Positions 34,550 to 43,655 of a DNA stretch of 64,000 bases are shown piece after piece (the first letter of the stretch is position 1; the number at the start of each line of letters is the position of its first letter). The stretch comes from Adiantum capillus-veneris (lineage: Eukaryota > Streptophyta > Polypodiopsida > Polypodiales > Pteridaceae), in NCBI GenBank assembly GCA_014529385.2, contig CM043962.1:121045970-121109969 (forward strand), written 5' to 3'. Under the pieces are notes generated by a model. It made no database searches. It had not been told where the DNA came from and saw only the letters and a program-made list of their open reading frames with translations. The translations under genes and the position numbers were made by a program.

Positions 34550-35524
34550 TGATCCGAGCCTATCACAAATTTTTGTTTACTATATTTTGTTGGTTTTCCT
34601 TGCTTCTAGAGGTTTACAATAAAAGAAAGAGTGAGAACAACCTCTTGGAAAAATTAAAAAAATGATTTGATGGGAATTTTTTCTTGACTAGTTCACCGGA
34701 GGTGAAAGGTAGAGGGAGAAGCTAGTGGTAAAGGGAAGGGAAAATATGTAAATGTGAAAAGAAAAGATATGATGTGGTTGTGGAGCCATGCACCCATGAT
34801 CAAGGGTCATGAGTGGTTCATATCATCATGGCTTTGGAGCCATATGATGATTCAAACAGATGGGACCCAAGTGGAAGACTTGGTAAAGGAAGGAAACAGA
34901 CACATGATTTTGCTGGATTTTTAAAACATACTTCCACTCTGATCCAAGAAAAGTTGTCTTCATCAAAGTTGTAGCTGATGAGCTGGAGATTTTGACCATA
35001 TTTTTTTTATAATTTTTGCATCTACGGTCTAGGAGATATGGCCAAAATGGCGGACGCCAATTTTTTCAACTGTGGTGGAGACCACCCCCTCTACCTTTAC
35101 ACACACACCCTTCCTTTTCCACATTGAGACCTTCTCTAAAAATCAGCCATTAGTCTTCTCACCCTCCCCTCCTTCCTCCTCTCTCTCAAGCTCAAAAAAC
35201 CATCACAAATTCCTCTTCTAATCACCTCTCAAATCATGCTTAATCTTGTTGTAATTCATAAGTTCTCATTCAACCCCTTTCTATTATTACTAGATATGTA
35301 TTGATTTTATGTAGATTCTTTACATTTTAAAATAAGGAAGCTCTTGGACTCAAGCTATGGAGGAAGGAGTGAAGACAACACAAGTGATGATGGAGCCAAT
35401 TAGTTGCAAATTGGTCAACAAATCACTTGGAAGGAGCTTCTTCATTGGTTGAATGTCCCTAATCAAGCTTCATTTGTACAAATTACACTTGGATCTTAAC
35501 CTCACTCATAATCACTCTCTTTCC

Positions 35525-35532
35525 TATATAAA
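35525..35532 (+). promoter_or_regulatory. TATA box in 5' LTR of element C
   Basis: TATATAAA lies within CCTATATAAAGAGG. The same box is at 52,075 in the 3' LTR. It probably sets the start of the element's RNA about 30 bp downstream. Confidence 0.7.
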
Positions 35533-35848
35533 GAGGCCTTCCCCTTTGTAATTTCAAGTCTCCCTCAGCCCCATTGAGTCTTTGTATCACTCACCATGAG
35601 CCCATAAAGCTCATTCATTCACTCTATTCTTGCACATTCTAGAGTGCAAATTGTTTTATGCTAGTAACCTCCCCTCCTCTTACTTATGTTAATTAAGAGA
35701 AATCTTTTATGTGTGTGTGAGAGTGCTTGATGTGATTTTGGCTAATCCTTGAGTTGTTGTTTAGTAATCTACATGCTATTTGTGTTGGGAGTGTTTGAAG
35801 TTATACATTCCTTGTACACACACTAAGGTTAATGCTTCATTCATAGTG

Positions 35849-35964
<116 letters not shown>

Positions 35965-36081
35965 AGCGGTCCTAGTCCACGCTTCCAAGACTAGGTGGTG
36001 CCCTCATCTCATTTCCCTTGTGGAGCAATGGAGTTTGTTTTGGTGTAGAGGCCGCGATTCCAAATTTCCTTCGTCATAAAT

Positions 36082-36098
36082 TGGTGCCCCCACTGAAG
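36082..36098 (+). other. Candidate primer binding site of element C
   Basis: TGGTGCCCCCACTGAAG starts five bases after the LTR end, where a tRNA 3' end should pair. I could not assign it to a specific tRNA. Confidence 0.5.
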
Positions 36099-36126
36099 AG
36101 TTCTCAAGCAGCGCTCTGTCAATCCT

Positions 36127-36630
36127 ATGAAGGAAGATCCATCAAATTCTCCGAGACTTCCACTATGGTCTCCCCAAGAAGCTCGAGAAAAGAAGCGTCT
36201 TTATCGACAAACGGCATGTATGCGGGTAAAGAGAGTTAACTACATACACCCTTCTTTGCTTCAAGGAAAATCTTGTAGTCATCAAGTCCCTAGGTCAAAG
36301 CATTGTGTTGAGTGCTTTGTGGCTAGTGTGAAGACACTTCCTTTGAAGCCTCGACTTCAGGTGGTGAAAGCACTCTCAAACTCGGGTATTAACAAGTTTT
36401 TGGAGGGGGAGCTACACATCAATGGGGTGCGGTATTGGCAAGAGGCTACACATGGTGATGCACTCCAACTACTACTAGCAAGAAGGCTCAAGGTGGTTGA
36501 GAGGGTAGCCATTGAACCCTATGAACTCTACAAAGCTGAAGATGGTCACACCAAAGCTAGGCTAATCACTGGTGAGCAAATTCTTCGCATCTCTCAAATG
36601 GTGGGATCCAAGAGAGCTCAACTTCAATGA
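36127..36630 (+). CDS. Leader ORF of element C, unrecognised
   Basis: This 167-residue ORF lies between the primer site and the gag gene. It has a basic N-terminal third (QEAREKKRLYRQTACMRVKR), a CVEC pair near residue 60, and a second half with NGVRYWQEATHGDALQLLL and ITGEQILRISQMV. It is too long to expect by chance in this composition and shares the strand of gag-pol, but I know no matching family. Extra ORFs upstream of gag occur in some Tat/Ogre-type elements, which is the best context clue. It is separated from the next ORF by only about 33 bp. Confidence 0.5.
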   Translation: MKEDPSNSPRLPLWSPQEAREKKRLYRQTACMRVKRVNYIHPSLLQGKSCSHQVPRSKHCVECFVASVKTLPLKPRLQVVKALSNSGINKFLEGELHINGVRYWQEATHGDALQLLLARRLKVVERVAIEPYELYKAEDGHTKARLITGEQILRISQMVGSKRAQLQ

Positions 36631-36663
36631 AGTGCTTCATGGAAGTTTGTATTTAATGCACCA

Positions 36664-36873
36664 ATGAATAATCCCATTTTCTACAACTTTCAATCAGTTC
36701 AGAATATAAGGGTGAATGTGCGCATTGATAGAAAGATTTTTTTCCAACAAAGATTGGTCTTCTATTTTGGAGCTGAGAGGTTGAGAGAGATATTGTTGTC
36801 CCCTGACCCTATAATACTTCCTATTTTGGAGTATAATGTATCTTTTGATGTTCACATCTTCATCTTGCTTTAA
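36664..36873 (+). CDS. Small ORF 1 of a homologous pair, unrecognised
   Basis: 69 residues, starting MNNPIFYNF and ending in a hydrophobic DVHIFILL. It resembles the next ORF over about 55 residues: both share an FQ pair, G-x-x-RL-x-EI, S-x-x-P, P-x-x-x-Y and a terminal DV-x-IF-x-L pattern, at roughly one third identity by eye. The two are nine bases apart. This looks like an old tandem gene duplication with both copies kept open. Its function is unknown. Confidence 0.5.
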   Translation: MNNPIFYNFQSVQNIRVNVRIDRKIFFQQRLVFYFGAERLREILLSPDPIILPILEYNVSFDVHIFILL

Positions 36874-36882
36874 GCATACTCC

Positions 36883-37095
36883 ATGAATCATAGGGATTTA
36901 TATGGACCTTTCCAACCTCTTGCTAGACAAACTGTGCATATAATAGCTAGCACAAAGCTTAGGTTCCAAAACATCATAAGGAACTTACTAGGCCCTCGTC
37001 GTCTAGCTGAGATTAATGCATCTATCAATCCATTTATTCCACCCTTAATAAGATATGATTTGGGCCTAGACGTTTTCATCTTTCTGCTGTATTGA
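36883..37095 (+). CDS. Small ORF 2 of a homologous pair, unrecognised
   Basis: 70 residues, MNHRDLYGPF...LGLDVFIFLLY. It pairs with the preceding 69-residue ORF (shared G-x-x-RL-x-EI, P-x-x-P and DV-x-IF-x-L positions). It ends 20 bp before the gag start, so an element RNA would carry leader ORF, small ORF 1, small ORF 2 and gag in a row. The hydrophobic C-terminus could be a membrane or interaction segment. I do not recognise the fold. Confidence 0.5.
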   Translation: MNHRDLYGPFQPLARQTVHIIASTKLRFQNIIRNLLGPRRLAEINASINPFIPPLIRYDLGLDVFIFLLY

Positions 37096-37114
37096 GAGGA
37101 AGGCAACCCATTTT

Positions 37115-37990
37115 ATGATGGCTTTCCCTAATTTTTTTGGGTGTAGTGGGGAAAATGCTGGGGATTTTTTGGATAACTTGGAGATGGCTTTTGTTGTCTC
37201 TGGGAGGGATGACGAAGCATTGAAATTGAGAGCTTTTCCTTTGGTGCTCAAAGAAGAAGCTAGGGTATGGTTCCAGGCTCTAGATCCAACCCAAATAGCT
37301 GATTGGGAGGAATTGAAGGCGGCTTTCCTACGAAGATTTCAACGAGCCAATTCGGCAGAAGAACTATGGCAACGGCTTATGGCCCTTCATCAAGTTGACC
37401 CTCATGGTTATGCAACCTATGAGGAATGTTTTCTGAAACTTTGGGGGCAATGGTCAGACTCACTAAACCCTGGTGAGCGAGCTCCCAATTGCCTCCAAAA
37501 GGATCGATTTATCTCAGGTTTGTACCCCTTGCTAAGGGAGAAGCTAAAGAGAAAATTTCCAAATACTTTTGAAGATGCCTTAAGAATTGCTAGGGAAAAG
37601 AATAGAAAGATTCTCTATCAAGCCCAAGCTGGCCAGCTAGCTTTGGGAGGAAATATCACAACTATGGAAGCTTCTCACATACCTCCAAATGTGCCTAATG
37701 TTGTTGACCTCAATAGAGGTCAACAAGAAGATATGTTCCAACAAATAAACAATCTCACAAACCAACTAGAGGGGTTGAGAGTAAATCTTGTGCAGGGTGC
37801 AAGAAGGCCTATTGAGGGGAATGGTGGGAATCGGCCACCAATGCGACGTCAAGCAAGGGAAATGTTGTGTTACAATTGTGGGGGAAATGGCCACGGCATG
37901 TATAATTGCCCTCATCCCAGAAGATATGACTACCCTGTCAGAGGTCCTCGACAACAAGTAAGTCCTCCCCATGCTAGAGCTCAAGCATAA
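37115..37990 (+). CDS. Gag of element C
   Basis: 291 residues with the Retrotrans_gag fold: FFGCSGENAGDFLDNLE at the start, a RVWFQALD and WEELKAAFLRRF block near residues 50-70, and a helical stretch up to about 190. A CCHC zinc knuckle CYNCGGNGHGMYNC lies near residue 250, followed by a basic Pro-rich tail. It packages element RNA in cytoplasmic particles. The ORF stops at TAA (37,988-37,990) but the protease-RT frame continues in the same frame immediately after, in a Gln/Ala-rich region where CAA codons are common. The stop is therefore either a recent CAA-to-TAA change or a site of readthrough. I favour mutation. Confidence 0.88.
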   Translation: MMAFPNFFGCSGENAGDFLDNLEMAFVVSGRDDEALKLRAFPLVLKEEARVWFQALDPTQIADWEELKAAFLRRFQRANSAEELWQRLMALHQVDPHGYATYEECFLKLWGQWSDSLNPGERAPNCLQKDRFISGLYPLLREKLKRKFPNTFEDALRIAREKNRKILYQAQAGQLALGGNITTMEASHIPPNVPNVVDLNRGQQEDMFQQINNLTNQLEGLRVNLVQGARRPIEGNGGNRPPMRRQAREMLCYNCGGNGHGMYNCPHPRRYDYPVRGPRQQVSPPHARAQA

Positions 37991-39397
37991 GAGCAACCGC
38001 AACCTCAAATTTTGCAGCCACCTCGTGCTCAAGCTCAAGCCCCTGCTACTCAACCAAATGTGAGCATCATAAGGATGGAGGAGGTCCTCAAGGGCAGAAG
38101 CAACCAGGAAGAAATAGCTAAAGGGAAGATGAAGATAGATGAAGTGGCTACAATGCCTATCAAGCGTGTGTGTGTCCAAGATGAAGTAAGTAAAGAAACA
38201 AGCAAGGATGCAAGCAATGAAACAAGTACATCTCGGGCAACTAAAGATAAAGCCAAGAAGAGAAAGACCCGTACTAGGTCTCAAATTGACATCTCTGATT
38301 TCCCTATGGGATCTCGGACACAACCTTATGACTTGATATCTGATGTGAGTTCTCAAGGACCAAAGATTACTTGGCCACAACTACTTCATATCTTCCCAAA
38401 GCTGCGACGACAATGGTCAAAAATGGTGAGCACGAGGGCAAAGCGAAGTAAGCTAGTAAGTGTAATCAAAGCATATGGTCTCAAGGATATAGTGCCTTTG
38501 GTGGAGGCTCAAATCAAGGGACAACGGATTCCAAAAACTTACATTGACAGTGGAGCAGAGGTTTGTGTCATGACAGAAAAGCTAATGCATCAATTGGGTT
38601 TAGAGGCAATGGAATCATCAAACTTTAGGGCAAAAATGGCCAATAATGTCTCTGTCACTTGTGTGGGTGTAGTGAAAGCTTTGAGAGTTTCTGTTTTTGG
38701 AATCACTACAGAGGTTGATGCTTATGTGATGCCAGTAAAGGGAGAAGGATACCCCCTTATTTTAGGACGACCTTGGCTCATGGGTATAGGAGCTAGGCAA
38801 GATTGGGCAACAGGAGACTTGGAGTTGAGGCCTCGCGTGGGTGGCCATAGTCGGAAGGTGGTTTATAATTTGAAGAATGGGCGACAAGAGAACCTTGAAC
38901 TAGAGACGTCAGCTGATGAGTGGAGCTCAAGTGGATGCTCCTCATCCATGGACGAGGAAGAGAGTTCAAGTGAAAAGAGTGATAGCACTCTCGAAGTCAT
39001 GGGCGTCACCATAAAGGAAACTACCTCATCAGAAGACAACCCAATGATCCAAATGGAGAATGTGTGGGATGCCAACCTAGACAAGATGTTATCCAAGGAT
39101 ATAAAGGAAGAAGAAAAGGAGGGTTATGTAAATGTTCTCAAGAAGCATGCATCATTGTTTATTTCTGATTACACTCACATTACAGGTGTCACTGCAGTGA
39201 AGCATCATATCCATCTAAAAGAAGGGAGCAAGCCAGTAGTACAAAAACTAAGAAGATTAGGAGTTGTGCAACAAAATGCACTGTTGTCCGAGGTGAAGAG
39301 ACTCTTAGAAGCAGGATTCATATACCTAGTAGAAGATTCAGAATGGGTCTCCCCAGTAGTGGTGAGGCCAAAGAAGAATGGTAAATGGCGAGTGTGA
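37991..39397 (+). pseudogene. Protease and start of RT of element C
   Basis: This is in frame with gag after the TAA. A Gln/Pro and Lys-rich linker leads to a retropepsin with YIDSGAEVCVMTEKLMHQLG (Asp near 38,545) and its second LILGRPWLMG block. An acidic-serine linker follows (SSSMDEEESSSEKSD). The RT N-terminus follows (GAEVxxxLRRxG-like, then EAGFIYLVEDSEWVSPVVVR and KKNGKWRV). A TGA at 39,395-39,397 replaces the residue expected between RV and VDYKPLN, so the RT is cut by a nonsense codon. Confidence 0.85.
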
Positions 39398-40449
39398 GTG
39401 GATTACAAGCCACTAAATGCTGCAACAAAGAGGGACCACTTCCCTCTCCCATTTCAAGATGAGATTCTAAATGAAGTAGCAGGCCATGAGCGATACACAG
39501 TGTGTGATGGCTACTCCGGCTACTTTCAAATACGCATTGTAGAGGAGGACCAGAAAAAGACTACTTTCATCACACCATGGGGCTGTTTTGCATTTCGAGT
39601 CATGCCTTTTGGTCTCACCAACGCTCCAGCCACCTTTCAACGATTCATGAACATGGTCTTCCAACCTTACTTTGGTAATTCCATAAGGGTTTTCATAGAT
39701 GACTTTTGTATTTACAGCTCTAAAGTATGCATCTCGGCAAGATTGATGAAGGATTTACTCGTTTAGCTAAGCTGGGTGGACAAGTGTCCATTGATGGAAT
39801 CGAGGTAGATCCTGAAAAGATAGAAACATTGCTAAATCTACCTTCCCCAACTTCCATCAAACAATTAATCTCTTTCTTGCAAAAGCTAAGATATTTGAGT
39901 AGATTCATACACTTACTCTCCCAAGTGATATTTCCTCTACAACAGCTGACTCGTCAAGAGACGCTTGTTTGGAGTGAAGAAAGTGATGGGCATTTTAGAG
40001 AGATAAAAAAAATGTTAGGGTCACTCCCTGTAATCCTCCAACCTTGTTGGGAAGAAACATTCTTTGTAAACCCTAGTGTGGGAGAAGAGGCCATTGGTGC
40101 TGCCCTCCTACAAAAAGATCCAAAAACATCCTTTATGAGGCCTGTGTATTTTGCTAGCCGCCTCATGGAAAACACAGAGAAGGCCTACACCCTGATGGAA
40201 CAGCTAGTGTTAGCTCTCATGTTTGCGGTAACCAAATTTCGGCCATACTTGCTGCCGAAGAGTTTTGTAATTATCACTGTGGAGGATATGTTTCCCTATG
40301 CACTACAACATATGGAAATCTGTGACAAAATAGCAAAGTGGGTGGTGCGACTTCAAGAGTTTGATTATACAATACAGGTTGAAAGAACAACTCGAGCATG
40401 CTTAGCCGACATTTTAACAAACAAGTGCTATGAAAAAGTTTTCATTTGA
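39398..40449 (+). pseudogene. RT core and first RNase H of element C
   Basis: The RT continues with VDYKPLNAATKRDHFPLP, the CDGYSGYFQI and PFGLTNAPATFQRFMN blocks and the catalytic FIDD motif (YxDD in most elements, about 39,690). Near 39,725 the frame shifts (39,398-39,766 to 39,727-40,449). The thumb segment is also shortened, jumping from LAKLGGQ to VSIDGIEVDPEKIE and losing about 20 residues. Next come the connection (FLQKLRYLSRFIHL) and the Gypsy RNase H: FFVNPSVGEEAIGAALLQ, YFASRLMENTEKAYTLMEQ and the end of the domain. A second frameshift lies near 40,440. The enzyme is inactive as it stands. Confidence 0.85.
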
Positions 40450-41060
40450 AGAGAAAGGAACTTCCACCACCTCTAGCTCTAGAGGCTTTGGTCAATGCTT
40501 ATAGCCTCTACTTTGATGGAGCATACAAGAGAACCAAGGATAAGGCAGCTGCAGGCATCGTGGTCTTATCTCCATTGGGAGAGAGGATCCATGGTGAAGG
40601 GATCACTCTAGAAGATGTCCACTCCAACAATGAAGCAGAATATCAAGCTCTAATTCATGGCCTTTGTTGGTGCCTCGATAATTCAATTAAGAGATTAAAT
40701 GCTTTTGGTGACTCCATGCTTTTGGTAAGGCAAATGCAAGGTACATGGGCTTGCAAAAATGCCAGTCTCTCTACTAAAATGAGAGAAGCCAAAGCTCTTA
40801 TGAGGAGATTTAGGGAGGCACAAGTACATCATGTGCCAAGAGACCAGAACAAGGATGCAGACCACCTAGCATCATCGAAGTTAAATGAGTCAATAGTGGG
40901 AGCAGTGGCCATCAAACTTCCACTTCAGCAAGGCAAGGAGGACTTAGAAGATATTATGCACATTCTGGAGCAAGGAGAGGCTCCTAAACACTTGAATGCA
41001 GGGGAAAGGCGATGGTTAGCTAGGAAGGTTACCAGGTATCGCATAGTAAATGATAACTAG
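40446..41060 (+). pseudogene. Second (archaeal/plant-type) RNase H of element C
   Basis: This is a separate RNase H fold: LYFDGAYKRT with AAAGIVVLSPLGE, the SNNEAEYQALIHGL motif, GDSMLLVRQMQG and PRDQNKDADHLASS, giving Asp-Glu-Asp-Asp catalytic positions, all present. A domain of this kind following the Gypsy RNase H marks Tat-lineage Ty3/Gypsy elements. It is encoded in a frame shifted against the preceding part (frameshift near 40,440) and ends at a TAG (41,058-41,060), after which the integrase continues in the same frame. Confidence 0.85.
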
Positions 41061-41458
41061 TATTGTCTTGGTAAGGATGGTGTGCTTAGGAGAGTGCCTT
41101 TAAAGAGTGAAATTGAAGAGACTTTAAAATCTTGTCACGATGATATGTGCGGAGGACACTTTGCACACGACATCACTAGTAGAAAGGTTCTACAAGTTGG
41201 GTTTACTTGGCCAAGTCTTCATCGTGATGTCAAATACTGGTGTCAAACATGTGATGAATGTCAGAAAGCAGGACCACGACGGCTCATAGTTGAACCTCAG
41301 AACCCAATAAAGGTATATGGGCCCTTTGAGAAGTGGGGAATTGATGCCATAGGGCCTCTACACACTCAGTCACGTAAAGAGTACATCATCATGGGAGTAG
41401 ACTACATGACTAGATGGGCTGAGGCTATGCCGACCAATAGAATTACTACTAAGGATGT

Positions 41459-41463
41459 GAGTC
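41459..41463. repeat. Target site duplication GAGTC (left copy)
   Basis: GAGTC lies before the left LTR of element B and again at 50,305-50,309 after the right LTR. The 5-bp length is normal for LTR elements. Confidence 0.95.
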
Positions 41464-42037
41464 TGTGCGCTCCTTGCCGCACTGTCGAAGCAAGGGACTT
41501 GCCAATACACCGTATGCGAGCCACAAACGGCTCCAAGCACACAACAAGCCTAAACTAGCAAGCTCAAGAAAACAAAGGGTGTGTCACTCACCGCTCTACG
41601 CTCGCCTTCGTGGTGGATTCCTCGCCGCGATGAAGAAGAAGCTACAGTCGTGCCGCGCTCAACCGCTTCGCCGCCGTCGTGCCTTCGCAATGCTCGATCG
41701 CACACACACTCTCCCTCTCTCTCTCTCTCACACACACACAAACAAGGAGGTGAAGAAGAAGAAGATGGAGATGGAGCAAGAGCACTCTTCAATTGCACAA
41801 ATGAGAGAATGAGTAAAAATTAGGTTTAGTTGGCTTTTATAGGAGCTCACCCCATTCACACTTGGGCGCCCATGCTTAACCAACTAATCCCTTGAATGTC
41901 CAAGTTAAAGTGCGCCTCTCATCGGCGATCACTCTACCTTTCCCTATTGGACCGACAAGCCCGGTACCTGACTCTACCAAATACATAATACGCGTCCATC
42001 GTAGGTGATGGGTGTCCGTGTGCCGTGAGGGTTAACA
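41464..42037 (-). repeat. 3' LTR of element B (left side)
   Basis: 574 bp. In element orientation it starts TGTTAACCCTCACGG and ends GGAGCGCACA. It contains CT/CA and GAAGAAGAAGAAGATGGAGA tracts. A minus-strand TATA box TATAAAAG is at 41,834-41,841. Plus-strand ORFs here are shadows. Confidence 0.93.
41834..41841 (-). promoter_or_regulatory. TATA box in LTR of element B
   Basis: TATAAAAG on the minus strand. The same box lies at 50,101-50,108 and, in the B' copy, at 61,872-61,879. Confidence 0.6.
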
Positions 42038-42050
42038 TGCCCCCCTTCCT
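42038..42050 (-). other. Polypurine tract of element B
   Basis: On the minus strand AGGAAGGGGGGCA abuts the 3' LTR. The B' copy has the same tract at about 62,070-62,082. Confidence 0.75.
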
Positions 42051-43655
42051 GATGTAGATTCCGTCCTCGGAAGCTATTGAGTTGAAGCTGGTTCGTCGAG
42101 GTGGAAGAGCATTTGAGATGAATGTCCTTAGCCTTCTTCAGTCACTGCAAAATCAAACAACATTGGCACAGTAATTGCATTCTCTTAAAAAGCATATGCA
42201 GTTTTAGGTAGAAAAATTGATTGGTAAAAGAATTTCAAACAATTTGGTAGCAATGAACATTAAATTGCAATGTAATCAAATGCATAAACAGATGTAAAGG
42301 TAGAAAATTAAACAAGTCTGGGGTCGCTAATTTGACGGTCGAAAAGCACTAGAGATCGAATATTAATACCATGGGTAAGCTTCTTAATTTTCTGTGGTCA
42401 ATTAAGTTGTTTAATCGCGAGAGCCAAGTATTCATGTTCAAGGGCTGACTAGAGGCTATATCTAGAAAACCTTGTAGTTAAGCTACCATAAAAGGAATTT
42501 CTCATGAAATCATCGCCTGACTGATTACTTTTTCTTTGACCCCCCAAGGTCTTTTCACAGTGATTCAATTATGATGTGTGTGCTTATTTTGTATGCCTTG
42601 GGTTTTTTGCTTTTCAAGGAAAAGCGCCCACACTGGGAACCTCTAGGGCTCTAGTACCATAGGCAATACATGTGAGTGAAGTACCAAATCAAGCTGAGAT
42701 TTCTCTTCCAGCTTAAAATTTTACATTGTGGCACTTTGATTTTTTGCTTGTTCATTTTCAGCATTTAAATTTTGTAACTTTGGGGGGTCATATAACACTG
42801 TTACCCTCCCCGGGCTCATCACATTAGTAAACTCCCTTTATAATACTTAAGCTAAAGGTCGATAGGGTTAAGCCCACTAGAAAGCCCTAGTACATTTCAT
42901 ACAATGCTGCCTAAATCAGATTAAGAACCTAAGTAACCATTGCTTATTAGGAAGGCATTCCCCATGGTATTAAGAGAAGATTTCTAATACCTAGCTTGGT
43001 CAAACTAGCTTAGTCGGACTGCTTGATTTTTACACCTAAACAAGTGATTATGACAAAAGATTGCATTGAATTAAATGTTTGGATACTAAGCCAATGCGCT
43101 GAATAGTATGCTACCAATCACAATCAAAGCAGACAAACATGGATGCAAAAAGATAAAGGCAATGCTAATGGACAAGAAACACCTGTTTGTGTTGATGGTC
43201 GCGCTTGATTTGAAGGTTCCATGAAGATCCAAATCCTATCAATAGCAACACGCTCCTGTACACACTAGGAAACAAAAGGAATACCTCCAGGAGGCACATC
43301 AGTGGGAAAAGAGATCTTTGCTAATCACTCAACTCTAAAACAGAAACACTCCTATCGTACTAATCTTACTTACCCTCCATCACTCAAGTGATGAGGATCA
43401 AAGGTGTTTTATGGCATAGGTTTCTGTTTCACTGTACCAGATGTGACATGTGTAGGTCTGAGTCAATGTTTTGAATTTAATGTGCATACTCGTTTGCTAA
43501 TTGCTCTTGCTCTTTACTATTTTTGTTTTTTTGCGAGTATAAGGCTATATATATACATTCCCTAAGATCGGAGATTGAGAGGTCAGGGAAAAAGGTTGAG
43601 AGGGAAACAAATGAATGATGACTGTCAGCAAACACTCCCCCCTTCCTTGGGTAGA
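42051..43655 (-). other. Long non-coding 3' region of element B
   Basis: 1.6 kb without a credible ORF lies between the protease ORF and the purine tract, where pol would normally be. The B' copy (62,070-63,680) keeps the region almost collinear, with few indels, so it is an old, stable part of the family and not a fresh deletion. Confidence 0.75.

Noticed and set aside
41465-41823. Plus-strand ORFs in the LTR of B repeated at 49.6-50.1 and 61.5-61.9 kb
   Set aside because: They recur only because the LTR recurs. The element reads from the minus strand and the LTR is non-coding.
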